DNA from: GM7GCV1 sp965222065
Lineage (GTDB): Bacteria; Pseudomonadota; Gammaproteobacteria; Pseudomonadales; GM7GCV1
Assembly (NCBI GenBank): GCA_965222065.1
Contig: OZ244933.1
Span: 2,046,001-2,110,000, forward strand
DNA: 64,000 nucleotides
Direction: 5' to 3'
The notes below the pieces were generated by a model. It had not been told where the DNA came from. It saw only the letters and a program-made list of their open reading frames with translations, and searched no databases. The stretch's first letter is position 1. Each line of letters starts with the position of its first letter. Made by a program: the position numbers and the translations under genes. Shown in pieces: positions 47,596 through 56,551 of this stretch.

Positions 47596-48465
47596 TTACT
47601 GGCCAGCCAGATAGCATCTCAAATCTGACTGTGCAGTTCGACCCTCGCGGGCCAGTTTCAGTGCATCTTCTACCAGCTGGTCGGGCTCGTTGCTGGCTAG
47701 TTCATCCATCAGTCCGGAACAATCTGCGCGTCCCAGTGCCAGTATCATGCAGGCTTTTTCTTCCGCAGTAGCCCTGGACCAAAGCTCAGAGATTAGCTCG
47801 CCCAGTGCCGTTTTTTGATGATTGCCCGGGATTAGCCAGAATCCTGGAATTAACCCTCTTCCAGCACTTTTTCTTTCTGCTGCAAAATCCAGGGCCATGC
47901 GGGTCAGCTCCGGACTCAGCCTGTCATCCAGACCCTGTATTCGGTGGACCTGGGTTTCGACAAATACTGCTTTCATGACGAGCTGATTCCAGGCAGTGTC
48001 ATCAAAGTACTTTGCCGGAAACGGCGAGTCGAGTGCCACGGCATTAAATATCGGTAGCATATTACTTCGACAGCCTTCGCCGGCACGCCAGACAAACCGG
48101 GCCGGGTCAGGTAGCAAGGCAATGGCGCGATAAAGGGCACAGCTTTCGCCTTCATCGGCAAATCGAAAAAGCGATTCAAAATCCCGGGGGAAATGTTCCT
48201 CGTGCAGATCAGGCCGTGCCAAAAGCAGGCAGACACGAAGCACTTCCAGTTGGTTCCATAAACCCAGGAAAACCCCGTTTATCATTCCCGGGTTGGAAAC
48301 CGGTGTGCGTTTGGCGAAACGACTGGCCATCGAGAAAAGTGCAGAAAAGCGTTGGTTGCTAATCCCGCCGCGAATCTCTTCTATGCATTTATTTAAATAC
48401 TCGCTGGCAGGATCAGGTAATTGTCCGGTTGCCAGTTGTTCGCATAACGAATGATCAGAGTCCAT
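47596..48465 (-). CDS. eboA: EboA-domain protein
   Basis: 289 residues, all-helical. The EboA signature is clear: FVWRAGEGCRSNMLPIFNAV, ALDSPFPAKYFDD, WNQLVMKAVFVE, VHRIQGLDDRLSPELTRMA and a C-terminal HEAT-like region. EboA has no known enzymatic role and is diagnostic for ebo clusters. It is the first gene of a six-gene minus-strand operon (eboA-B-D-E-F-C). The ATG at 48465 has no visible ribosome binding site; the GntR-type operator lies just upstream in its place, so regulation could be both transcriptional and translational. No recognisable biosynthetic gene cluster flanks the operon. Confidence 0.9.
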   Translation of the reverse strand: MDSDHSLCEQLATGQLPDPASEYLNKCIEEIRGGISNQRFSALFSMASRFAKRTPVSNPGMINGVFLGLWNQLEVLRVCLLLARPDLHEEHFPRDFESLFRFADEGESCALYRAIALLPDPARFVWRAGEGCRSNMLPIFNAVALDSPFPAKYFDDTAWNQLVMKAVFVETQVHRIQGLDDRLSPELTRMALDFAAERKSAGRGLIPGFWLIPGNHQKTALGELISELWSRATAEEKACMILALGRADCSGLMDELASNEPDQLVEDALKLAREGRTAQSDLRCYLAGQ

Positions 48466-48467
48466 TA

Positions 48468-48526
48468 ACTGTATACATTATTCAAAAACAGCGGGCGATT
48501 ATACGTAAAGCCCCTGTGGTTATCGA
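48468..48526 (-). promoter_or_regulatory. ebo operon promoter with CTGTATAC operator, site 6
   Basis: On the minus strand: -35 TCGATA (48521-48526), 17-bp spacer, perfect -10 TATAAT (48498-48503), transcription start expected near 48491. The CTGTATAC site is on the plus strand at 48469-48476, about +15 to +22, where a bound repressor would block elongation or initiation. The same 8-mer marks the sugar-acid genes at 6.5-17 kb. Confidence 0.6.
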
Positions 48527-48579
48527 GCATGGCTGTGCCCGGTTTATTCAGAGTTTCTGGTAGCAGGATTCGGCCTGCC

Positions 48580-48620
48580 TTGACTTAAATCAAGATGTGA
48601 ACAGGTCATAAATTTATTAT
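48580..48620 (+). promoter_or_regulatory. FNR/ANR box and promoter of the cbb3 operon
   Basis: TTGACTTAAATCAA (48580-48593) matches the FNR/ANR consensus TTGATnnnnATCAA at 9 of 10 defined positions. A -10 TATTAT (48615-48620) puts the box centre about 40 bases before the start, the class II activation spacing. Low-oxygen induction of the cbb3 oxidase is expected. Confidence 0.8.
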
Positions 48621-48694
48621 GTGGGGGTCTTTGTGCCGCTGAAATTTTTTTGCTTAACTGGCGGCCCGGATCAACCCATCAAGGAACCAGAATA

Positions 48695-50164
48695 ATGAGT
48701 GAATCTGCGACTTCGACCCCCGTGTATAACTACAAGGTGGTGAAACAGTTTACCGTCATGACGGTCGTCTGGGGAATAGTCGGTATGCTTGTCGGTGTGG
48801 TTCTGGCAGCCCAGCTTGTGTGGCCAGAGCTTAACCTCGGCATTCCCTACACCCACTTTGGCCGGCTACGCCCACTCCATACCAATGCGGTTATCTTTGC
48901 ATTTGGCGGCAGTGCGTTGATGGCTACCTCTTTTTATGTTGTTCAGAGAACCTGCCAGGCCCGACTGATCTCGGATGGGCTGGCCGCCTTTGTGTTTTGG
49001 GGCTGGCAACTGGTCATTGTACTGGCGGCGATTACCTTGCCACTTGGGCTGACCACCAGTAAGGAATATGCCGAGCTGGAGTGGCCAATTGATGTCCTGA
49101 TCGCCATCGTCTGGGTTGTCTATGCCATTGTTTTTTTCGGCACGATCTCCAGGAGGAAGGTGCACCATATATATGTGGCCAACTGGTTTTATGGTGCGTT
49201 TATTATTGCCGTAGCCGTTCTTCACATTATTAACAGTTTGGCCATACCGGTCTCGCTGACAAAATCCTATTCCGTTTATTCCGGAGCAACGGATGCCATG
49301 GTTCAGTGGTGGTATGGCCACAATGCGGTGGGCTTTTTCCTGACCGCGGGCTTTCTGGGAATGATGTACTACTTTGTTCCCAAGCAGGCAGAGAGGCCGG
49401 TGTACTCCTACCGGCTTTCTATTGTGCATTTCTGGGCCCTGGTGGCGATTTATATCTGGGCAGGACCGCACCATTTGCATTACACGGCGCTTCCCGAGTG
49501 GGCGCAGAGTCTGGGCATGGTAATGAGTCTGATCCTGCTGGCACCTAGCTGGGGCGGGATGATCAACGGCATGATGACTCTCTCAGGGGCCTGGCATAAA
49601 TTGCGTACTGACCCGATTCTTCGCTTCCTGGTCGTGTCGTTGTCTTTCTATGGAATGAGTACCTTTGAAGGTCCGATGATGTCGATCAAAACCGTAAATG
49701 CGCTGTCGCACTACACGGACTGGACTATCGGCCATGTGCACGCCGGTGCATTGGGCTGGGTGGCCATGATTTCCATCGGGGCGGTTTATCACCTGATCCC
49801 GGCACTGTTTGATCGCAAGCAAATGTATAGCATTAACCTTATTAACGTACATTTCTGGATGTGCACGATCGGCACGGTGCTGTACATCGCCTCCATGTGG
49901 GTGAATGGTTTGATGCAGGGCCTGATGTGGCGCGCATACAACACCGACGGCACACTGACATACAGTTTTGTTCAATCTTTGGAGGCCAGCTATCCGGGTT
50001 ATTTTGTCCGGTTTATTGGTGGATTTATCTTTTTCGCCGGCATGCTGGTGATGGCCTACAACGTGTACAAAACCATCAAGTCACCCGAGATTCACAAAGA
50101 GGAGCAGGAAATACTTTCTCCGGTTCCAGATGATGACCCAGAGCTGGCAACGGAGGGCGTTTGA
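48695..50164 (+). CDS. ccoN: CcoN, cbb3-type cytochrome oxidase catalytic subunit I
   Basis: 489 residues from ATG 48695 (AAGGAA upstream); an in-frame upstream start at 48650 lacks support. It is a twelve-helix haem-copper oxidase subunit with HTNAVIF (low-spin haem b His), WWYGHNAVGFFLTAG (CuB His), AGPHHLHYTALPEW (CuB His pair) and GHVHAGALGWV (haem b3 and b His). It reduces oxygen to water at high affinity in the inner membrane. It is first in the ccoNOQP-GHIS operon, under an FNR/ANR box. Confidence 0.97.
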   Translation: MSESATSTPVYNYKVVKQFTVMTVVWGIVGMLVGVVLAAQLVWPELNLGIPYTHFGRLRPLHTNAVIFAFGGSALMATSFYVVQRTCQARLISDGLAAFVFWGWQLVIVLAAITLPLGLTTSKEYAELEWPIDVLIAIVWVVYAIVFFGTISRRKVHHIYVANWFYGAFIIAVAVLHIINSLAIPVSLTKSYSVYSGATDAMVQWWYGHNAVGFFLTAGFLGMMYYFVPKQAERPVYSYRLSIVHFWALVAIYIWAGPHHLHYTALPEWAQSLGMVMSLILLAPSWGGMINGMMTLSGAWHKLRTDPILRFLVVSLSFYGMSTFEGPMMSIKTVNALSHYTDWTIGHVHAGALGWVAMISIGAVYHLIPALFDRKQMYSINLINVHFWMCTIGTVLYIASMWVNGLMQGLMWRAYNTDGTLTYSFVQSLEASYPGYFVRFIGGFIFFAGMLVMAYNVYKTIKSPEIHKEEQEILSPVPDDDPELATEGV

Positions 50165-50166
50165 TC

Positions 50167-50790
50167 ATGTCGAACTCTGAAAGTAAACACCATGTTATTG
50201 AGAGAAACCTCTGGTTACTGATTCCACTCACGGTAGTTGCCATCAGCTTTGGCACATTGGTAGAACTGGTTCCCCTGTTTTATTCCGATGAAGTAACTGA
50301 GCCGGTAGAGGGCCTTGAGCCCCTGACGGCCCTGGAGCTGGAAGGTCGTGATATTTATATACGTGAGGGCTGTAATGTCTGCCACTCACAGATGATCCGT
50401 CCATTTCGGTCGGAAACCGAACGTTACGGCCACTATTCGGTGGCGGGTGAATTTGTCTACGACCATCCTTTTCTATGGGGTTCCAAGCGTACCGGTCCGG
50501 ATTTGGCGCGTGTGGGTGGTCGCTATTCAGACGACTGGCACGAACTACATTTGAGGGATCCACGTCTGGTTGTCCCTGAGTCCAATATGCCGGCCTTTCC
50601 CTGGTTATTCGAAAATGAGCTGGATGGCGAAGATATCGCGGCCAAGATGCTTGCACTGCGAGCAGTGGGTGTTCCCTATACCGATGAGGATATCGAGGGA
50701 GCGTTTGATCAGGTGGCAGGGGCCACCGAGGCCGAAGCGCTGATCGCTTATCTGCAACAACTGGGCACGGTGCTCAGTGATCGCATGTAG
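50167..50790 (+). CDS. ccoO: CcoO, cbb3 oxidase monohaem cytochrome c subunit
   Basis: 207 residues from ATG 50167, with GGAGG about ten bases upstream (an overlapping TTG at 50161 is possible). An N-terminal membrane anchor (LWLLIPLTVVAISFGTLVEL) is followed by the haem c site CNVCH at 69-73 and the typical CcoO phrase SQMIRPFRSETERYGHYS. The periplasmic domain passes electrons from CcoP to CcoN. It starts two bases after the ccoN stop. Confidence 0.96.
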   Translation: MSNSESKHHVIERNLWLLIPLTVVAISFGTLVELVPLFYSDEVTEPVEGLEPLTALELEGRDIYIREGCNVCHSQMIRPFRSETERYGHYSVAGEFVYDHPFLWGSKRTGPDLARVGGRYSDDWHELHLRDPRLVVPESNMPAFPWLFENELDGEDIAAKMLALRAVGVPYTDEDIEGAFDQVAGATEAEALIAYLQQLGTVLSDRM

Positions 50791-50799
50791 GAGGTTCTG

Positions 50800-50982
50800 A
50801 TGGATATCAATGAGCTCCGAGGTTTGGCAACGGTCATCGTTATGGCCGCCTTTTTGGGTATTTTCTGGTGGGTGTTTATCCACAAGAAGAAAGAAGACTA
50901 TCACGATGCTGAACAGCTGCCATTCGCCGATGAAAAGGATGAAAACAAAGCTGATACCAACGACGAAGGAGAGACCAAATGA
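50800..50982 (+). CDS. ccoQ: CcoQ, small cbb3 oxidase subunit
   Basis: 60 residues with one membrane helix (LATVIVMAAFLGIFWWVFIH) and a charged cytoplasmic tail with KKKEDY, as usual for CcoQ/FixQ. It stabilises the cbb3 complex. ATG after GTAGGAGG, 9 bp after ccoO. Its stop overlaps the ccoP start by 4 bp (ATGA). Confidence 0.92.
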   Translation: MDINELRGLATVIVMAAFLGIFWWVFIHKKKEDYHDAEQLPFADEKDENKADTNDEGETK

Positions 50983-51854
50983 GTACTTTTTGGAGTGTCT
51001 GGATTATTGTCATCACAGTATTCACCTTTGTCGCCACTTTTTGGTTGCTGTTTGCCAATCGCAAGGAAGAAACCGATAAGGAAACAACTGGTCATGTTTA
51101 CGATGGCATTGAAGAGTACAACAACCCCTTGCCTGCCTGGTGGCTGTGGATGTTTGTTATCACACTGGTGTTTGGCCTGGGGTACTTGTTGGCCTATCCG
51201 GGATTCGGCAATTTTCAGGGGCTGCTTGGCTGGAGCCAGATTTCCCAGTATGAGGAAGAAGTTGAAGCAGCACGGGAGAGGTATGAGCCCCTCTTTGAGG
51301 CCTATCTGGAGGTGCCTGTTCCCGAGTTGGCGCAGGATGAAAGAGCCCTGAGAATGGGACAGCGTCTGTTCGCCAATAACTGTGCACAATGTCACGGATC
51401 GGACGCTGGTGGAGCTTACGGTTTCCCAAGTCTGGCCGATGGCGCCTGGTTATATGGAGGCTCTCCCGAGCAGATTGTAACCAGTATTGCCAATGGCCGG
51501 CAGGGCGTTATGCCTCCCTGGGAGGCGGCGCTGTCTGATGAGCAGATTGCCGACGTGACCAGCTATGTGCGCTCCATGTCCGGGCTGGAAGATGCTGCCG
51601 AGGGCGGTCAACAGGTGTTCGGCATGTTTTGTGCCGCCTGTCATGGCGCGGGTGGAACTGGTAACCAGATGCTCGGTGCGCCCGATCTGACAGATGGCAT
51701 TTGGCTTTACAGCAGTGATGCGGAAGAAATCAGCGCTATTGTGAGAAATGGCCGTTCAGGATTGATGCCCGCCCATAGCGATCTGTTGTCGGAAAGCCGT
51801 ATCCATATTCTGGCTGCGTACGTTTACAGTTTGTCCAATAGCCAGGATGAGTAA
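50979..51854 (+). CDS. ccoP: CcoP, cbb3 oxidase dihaem cytochrome c subunit
   Basis: 291 residues. Two N-terminal membrane helices (about 5-25 and 48-70, with YNNPLPAWWLWMF between) are followed by two cytochrome c domains with CAQCH at 135-139 and CAACH at 218-222. Met ligands are likely in VMPPW and LMPAH. It receives electrons from soluble cytochromes or the bc1 complex and passes them to CcoO. It is translationally coupled to ccoQ. Confidence 0.96.
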   Translation: MSTFWSVWIIVITVFTFVATFWLLFANRKEETDKETTGHVYDGIEEYNNPLPAWWLWMFVITLVFGLGYLLAYPGFGNFQGLLGWSQISQYEEEVEAARERYEPLFEAYLEVPVPELAQDERALRMGQRLFANNCAQCHGSDAGGAYGFPSLADGAWLYGGSPEQIVTSIANGRQGVMPPWEAALSDEQIADVTSYVRSMSGLEDAAEGGQQVFGMFCAACHGAGGTGNQMLGAPDLTDGIWLYSSDAEEISAIVRNGRSGLMPAHSDLLSESRIHILAAYVYSLSNSQDE

Positions 51855-51862
51855 CGCAGGAA

Positions 51863-53287
51863 ATGTCAGATCGTTCACAGGAAATCCCGGTTGTTGAGGT
51901 AGTTGATGCGGCGGCACCTGCCGAGGTTGCCGAAATTGACCTCTATCAGCGCCGGGAAAAAATTTATACCCGGGCAATTGAAGGTTTTTTCCAGCGAATA
52001 AGGTTGTTCACTGGTTGGCCTCTATTGCTGGGTTACTTCCTGATGCCCTGGATTAACTGGGGGGATCACCAGTCGATTCTGTTTGACTTGCCCGAACGCA
52101 AATTTCATATCCTGTTTATGACGTTCTGGCCCCAGGATTTTCCCCTATTGGCCTGGCTATTGATCATTAGTGCGTTTGCGTTGTTTACGGTAACCAACTT
52201 TGCCGGTCGTGTGTGGTGCGGTTACACCTGCCCGCAAACAGTGTGGACTGCCATTTATATGTGGTTTGAGCAGAAGGTGGAGGGCAGCCGAAACCAGCGC
52301 ATAAAACTGGACCAGCAGCCCCTGTCCCTGCAAAAGGCAACCAAGAAAATCATCAAGCACTCGCTGTTTCTGGGCTTTGCGTTTCTGACGGGCTTCACCT
52401 TTATCGCCTACTTTGTTCCGGCCCGTGAGCTCATCGTGGATTTTTTCACCGGGCAGGCATCACTGATGGCCTATGCCTGGGTGACATTTTTCACCCTGGC
52501 AACCTACATTAATGCCAGCTATTTGCGCGAACAGGTGTGCATGTACATGTGCCCTTATGCACGTTTTCAGTCCGTGATGTTTGATCGGGACACGCTGATT
52601 GTGTCCTATGATCCCGGGCGTGGGGAACCCAGGGGACCCAGGAAAAAGGGTGCCAAGGGCGAGGAACAGGGTGACTGTATTGACTGCAAACTCTGTGTGC
52701 AGGTATGTCCGACGGGTATCGATATTCGTAATGGTCTCCAATATGAATGTATTGGTTGTGCCTTATGTATTGATGCCTGCGACTCCATTATGGATAAGAT
52801 GGAGTATCCAAGGGGGCTGATTCGCTATACCACGGAGAATAATCTTAAGGGTGGTGATACCCGCATTTTTCGCCCCCGACTGATCGGCTATTCGCTGGTT
52901 CTGCTTTTTATGATTGGCATGTTTAGTGTTCAGTTAGTAACACGGGATCAGCTGGAGCTGGATGTGATTCGCGATCGGCAGCAACTCTTTACCGAATCTG
53001 ATGCTGGCGAAATCGAGAATACCTACACATTGAAAATGATCAATAAAACCGATGAGGCACAATGGTTTAGCCTGGATGTCACCGGCCTCAGCGGTGCCGA
53101 ATTTTCAACGGAGCCCAGGTTTTGGATAGAAGCCGGCGCCTTAATGGAAGTGCCCTTGCGTCTGGCCATGTCCCGGTCTGAACTGGACCAGCAAGTCACG
53201 GGCATTGAATTCGTGCTTTCCGCGGAGCAGGATTTAGCAGTCGTCAGTCGTCAGGACAGCCGTTTTATCGGGCCTGGCGCTCGCTGA
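51863..53287 (+). CDS. ccoG: CcoG/RdxA/FixG, cbb3 oxidase maturation iron-sulfur protein
   Basis: 474 residues with several membrane helices, a CGYTCPQTVW motif and two 4Fe-4S ferredoxin motifs (CIDCKLCVQVCP and CIGCALCIDACD). The C-terminal periplasmic domain is immunoglobulin-like. CcoG proteins reduce copper for delivery to the oxidase during assembly. It starts 8 bp after ccoP and precedes ccoH. Confidence 0.94.
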   Translation: MSDRSQEIPVVEVVDAAAPAEVAEIDLYQRREKIYTRAIEGFFQRIRLFTGWPLLLGYFLMPWINWGDHQSILFDLPERKFHILFMTFWPQDFPLLAWLLIISAFALFTVTNFAGRVWCGYTCPQTVWTAIYMWFEQKVEGSRNQRIKLDQQPLSLQKATKKIIKHSLFLGFAFLTGFTFIAYFVPARELIVDFFTGQASLMAYAWVTFFTLATYINASYLREQVCMYMCPYARFQSVMFDRDTLIVSYDPGRGEPRGPRKKGAKGEEQGDCIDCKLCVQVCPTGIDIRNGLQYECIGCALCIDACDSIMDKMEYPRGLIRYTTENNLKGGDTRIFRPRLIGYSLVLLFMIGMFSVQLVTRDQLELDVIRDRQQLFTESDAGEIENTYTLKMINKTDEAQWFSLDVTGLSGAEFSTEPRFWIEAGALMEVPLRLAMSRSELDQQVTGIEFVLSAEQDLAVVSRQDSRFIGPGAR

Positions 53288-53301
53288 ACCCGGGATTAAC
53301 C

Positions 53302-53835
53302 ATGAGTACACTTATGTCACACAAGCAAGAAGATATGATTCCCTGGTACCGGCAATTTTGGCCCTGGTTTCTTATGGCTTTGCCGGCTTCTGTCGTTGTT
53401 GCGGGTATTGGCATGGTTATTCTTGCTGTGAGAACCCCGCTGTCACTGGTAGAAGATGACTACTATAAGGAGGGGTTGGCGATAAACCAGAACTTGTCTT
53501 CCCGTGCCTATGCCAGGTCGCTGGAACTGCAGGCGGATATCCGTATCTGGTCGGGGCAATTGCAGATAGACCTGAATCAATCCGGGATGGATCAATTGCA
53601 CTTGCGTCTGGTCCACTCTACAGATGCTGCCCTGGACCGTGACCTTGTTCTTGAGCCTCTTGGCGACAGGCGCTTTGCCACTGACTTAAACGATTCACTT
53701 GATGGTCATTATTACCTGACCCTTCAAGGTATGGAAAGTGGCCGTCAGTGGTTACTTACTTCCGGTTCGACAGTCCGGTTTTCAGGGCAATCCCCTGATG
53801 CTCCATGGGAGTTTCGGCTCAATGCGGGGCTTTAA
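53302..53835 (+). CDS. ccoH: CcoH/FixH, cbb3 oxidase assembly protein
   Basis: 177 residues with one N-terminal membrane helix (FLMALPASVVVAGIGMVILA) followed by the FixH hallmark SLVEDDYYKEGLAINQ, then a periplasmic beta-sandwich. CcoH is needed for stable assembly of cbb3 oxidase and stays associated with early complexes. It lies 14 bp after ccoG and 44 bp before ccoI. Confidence 0.93.
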   Translation: MSTLMSHKQEDMIPWYRQFWPWFLMALPASVVVAGIGMVILAVRTPLSLVEDDYYKEGLAINQNLSSRAYARSLELQADIRIWSGQLQIDLNQSGMDQLHLRLVHSTDAALDRDLVLEPLGDRRFATDLNDSLDGHYYLTLQGMESGRQWLLTSGSTVRFSGQSPDAPWEFRLNAGL

Positions 53836-53879
53836 GTGCAAGTTTGGCAAGTCCAGATTTGGCGAGTAAAGGTTGAGTG

Positions 53880-56381
53880 ATGGATTCCGCGCTTCAAACA
53901 TCTGAAAGGGCAGCCTGCTATCACTGTGGGTTGCCTGCTGTTTCGGCATTTGCTGCTGAAATTTCGGGTGAGCGGCGGGATTTCTGCTGCGCCGGCTGCT
54001 CGGCTGTGTCGGCGTTTATTCAGGAAGCCGGGCTCGAAAGCTATTATCGGTACCGGGATCAGCTGCCAATGGAGGCACCCCAGCCGGAGCTTCCCAATCT
54101 GGATATTTACGATGACCCTGAGTATCAGAAGGGCTTTGTTGAAACACTCGCCGATGAGGAAAAACCGGTCAGGCGTGCCAGGATACATATTGAGGGTATG
54201 AACTGTTCAGCTTGTGCCTGGCTGGTGGAAAAGCGCCTTCAGCAGCAAGCCGGGGTTGTATCAGCACAAGTTAATTACAGTCAAAGATTGCTTTTCCTGG
54301 AGTGGCAGTTACCGACCCGTTTAAGCCAGTTGCTGGCTTTGGTGCAAAAGCTGGGCTTTGTCGTCAAACCTGATCGTCCGCAGCAGCGGCAACAATCACA
54401 CCATAAGGAAGGCAGGGAACTGCTGTTGCGTATGGGAGTGGCTGGTATTGGCATGATGCAAGTAGGGATGTATGCCATTGCTTCCTATATGGCGGGCGGG
54501 GATAGCTCAGCGATGCATACTGCCGCAAGCACGGGCATGACTGAGGGTACCCGGGGATTGCTGCGATTCGCAAGCATGGTATTGGCGACACTCGTCATTT
54601 TTTACGCCGCCCAGCCTTTCTTTAAAGGAGCACTGCGCTCCCTGAAAAGCTGGCATTTGTCGATGGATGTCCCGGTAGCACTGGCACTGGGTCTCTCGTA
54701 CGCCAGTAGCCTGATAGCGGTATGGCGGGGGCAGGGAGAGGTCTACTTTGATGCAGTGTGCATGTTTACTTTTTTCCTGCTGGTGTCCAGGTACATGGAA
54801 TTCAGGGCACGCAGCCATTGGGCCTCAGATCGTGATCGCAGCTCGGTGAGTGATCAGGCAATTCGGCTAGAGCAGGGAGAGAAACAACGTGTTGTGGCCA
54901 CCAGCTCCCTGCGACCAGAGCAGACGATATTGGTCAAGGCCGGAGAGGTAGTGCCGGTCGACGCTGAATTGCTGGATGAATATGCAGAACTGGACCTGGC
55001 GCAGTTGACAGGTGAATTTCAACCGCAAAAGCGAAGTCGGGGAGATGAGCTGAGCTCGGGCAGTATTAACCTGACCGGTCCGGTTAGGCTCCGTGTGTTG
55101 CGTACCCAGGATCAATCTGCCATGGCGCGTATCGAATCCATTGTCAGCCAGGCCGAAATGCACAGACCGCACATTGCCAGCCTGGCAGACCAGCTGGCAG
55201 GCTATTTTGTTTTTGCACTAATTTCACTGGCACTTGGAACCTATCTCTATTGGTGGTCCCAAGGCTCTCCACAAGCTTTCTGGATCGCGTTGTCTGTGCT
55301 GGTTGTTGGCTGTCCCTGTGCCCTGTCGTTGGCGACACCGACGGCTCTTACCGTTCTTATGCGAAATCTGGGCAAGCAGGGCATTTTGGTACAGCGCCCC
55401 GAAGCCCTGGAAGTGCTGTCAAAAGTTGATCGAATTTTGTTTGATAAAACCGGGACCCTGACGGAAGGGCGTTACCGGTTAACCGGGGTACAGTTGTTGG
55501 GTGATATGTCTGAAGATCAATGCAGGCATATCGCTTCGGTGTTGGAGTCCTTTTCCAACCACCCTTTGGCTCAGGTCTTTGAGCCGGTAAAAAACAGGTT
55601 TCACGGTGAAATTTCCGGTTGGAACAGTGCCGCTGGCAAAGGCGTGGAAGCCTGGATAAATGGAACGCAATTTCGAATTGGTACCCGAAAATATGTTGAT
55701 GAAATATCGGGTCGCTGGACAGACATTCCCGTTGAGTGTGAAGAGGTCCAGAGCATTTATTTGGGAACATCAGGTCACAGGTTGGCCATATTTAGTGTTC
55801 GTGACCAGCTGCGCCCGGAAGCAGTAGCAACGCTGCAAATGCTCCGATCCAGGTTGCCCGGCGTGAAGCTGGGGTTGCTTAGTGGTGACCCTTCTCCTGA
55901 AGTCGGCAGACTGGCGGCCAAACTGGGCATAACGGACTGGCAGGATGCGATGACACCCGCGGGCAAGTATCAACGATTGAAAGAGTATCAACAGGCGGGA
56001 GAAAAAGTTTTGTCTGTCGGTGATGGTATCAATGATGCCCCTCTGTTGAGTGCTGCAGATGCATCAATCGCCCTCTCCAATGCCGTTGACCTGAGCAAAA
56101 ACAAGGCAGATTTCGTCTTGCTTTCCAACAATCTTGAAGCGATTCCGTTATTGGTCGACAACGCCCGACGGGCCAGGAAGATTATTTCGGAAAATCTTGG
56201 TTGGGCACTGGGATACAACATCTCGGCGATTCCATTGGCGATGATGGGCATGGTTCCTCCCTGGCTGGCGGCCCTGGGGATGTCCGCCAGTTCAGCACTG
56301 GTTGTACTGAATGCTTTCCGCGCGCGTGTCCGCGATAACAAACAAACTGGACCTGGTGAGGTTCGTGTGCAGACATGTTGA
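53880..56381 (+). CDS. ccoI: CcoI/FixI, copper-transporting P1B-type ATPase
   Basis: 833 residues from ATG 53880 (a GTG one codon upstream is possible). It has an N-terminal Cys-rich metal-binding domain (CYHCGLP, CCAGC), an HMA domain with GMNCSACAW near residue 105, and eight membrane helices with the copper-site CPCALS. The phosphorylation motif is DKTGTLTEG and the hinge is GDGINDAPLL. CcoI exports copper to the periplasm for the CuB centre of cbb3 oxidase. Its stop overlaps the ccoS start. Confidence 0.95.
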   Translation: MDSALQTSERAACYHCGLPAVSAFAAEISGERRDFCCAGCSAVSAFIQEAGLESYYRYRDQLPMEAPQPELPNLDIYDDPEYQKGFVETLADEEKPVRRARIHIEGMNCSACAWLVEKRLQQQAGVVSAQVNYSQRLLFLEWQLPTRLSQLLALVQKLGFVVKPDRPQQRQQSHHKEGRELLLRMGVAGIGMMQVGMYAIASYMAGGDSSAMHTAASTGMTEGTRGLLRFASMVLATLVIFYAAQPFFKGALRSLKSWHLSMDVPVALALGLSYASSLIAVWRGQGEVYFDAVCMFTFFLLVSRYMEFRARSHWASDRDRSSVSDQAIRLEQGEKQRVVATSSLRPEQTILVKAGEVVPVDAELLDEYAELDLAQLTGEFQPQKRSRGDELSSGSINLTGPVRLRVLRTQDQSAMARIESIVSQAEMHRPHIASLADQLAGYFVFALISLALGTYLYWWSQGSPQAFWIALSVLVVGCPCALSLATPTALTVLMRNLGKQGILVQRPEALEVLSKVDRILFDKTGTLTEGRYRLTGVQLLGDMSEDQCRHIASVLESFSNHPLAQVFEPVKNRFHGEISGWNSAAGKGVEAWINGTQFRIGTRKYVDEISGRWTDIPVECEEVQSIYLGTSGHRLAIFSVRDQLRPEAVATLQMLRSRLPGVKLGLLSGDPSPEVGRLAAKLGITDWQDAMTPAGKYQRLKEYQQAGEKVLSVGDGINDAPLLSAADASIALSNAVDLSKNKADFVLLSNNLEAIPLLVDNARRARKIISENLGWALGYNISAIPLAMMGMVPPWLAALGMSASSALVVLNAFRARVRDNKQTGPGEVRVQTC

Positions 56382-56551
56382 GTTTGTTGTTTTTAATTCC
56401 GATTGCCGTAGTGCTGGCACTGGTTGCCATGGGGTTTTTCCTGTGGGCTGTCAGGGATGGCCAATATGATGACCTGGATCGGGATGGTACAGACCTGCTC
56501 TTTGATGATGAAAAGAGCCGCCAGAATGAGCCTGACGAACATGATCGTTAA
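56375..56551 (+). CDS. ccoS: CcoS, cbb3 oxidase maturation protein
   Basis: 58 residues read directly from the sequence, starting at ATG 56375, 7 bp before the end of ccoI. One helix (LLFLIPIAVVLALVAMGFFL) is followed by the CcoS signature WAVRDGQYDDLDRDG and an acidic tail. It is required for insertion of haem b and CuB into CcoN. It overlaps the next gene's likely start by 26 bp. Confidence 0.92.
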   Translation: MLSLLFLIPIAVVLALVAMGFFLWAVRDGQYDDLDRDGTDLLFDDEKSRQNEPDEHDR

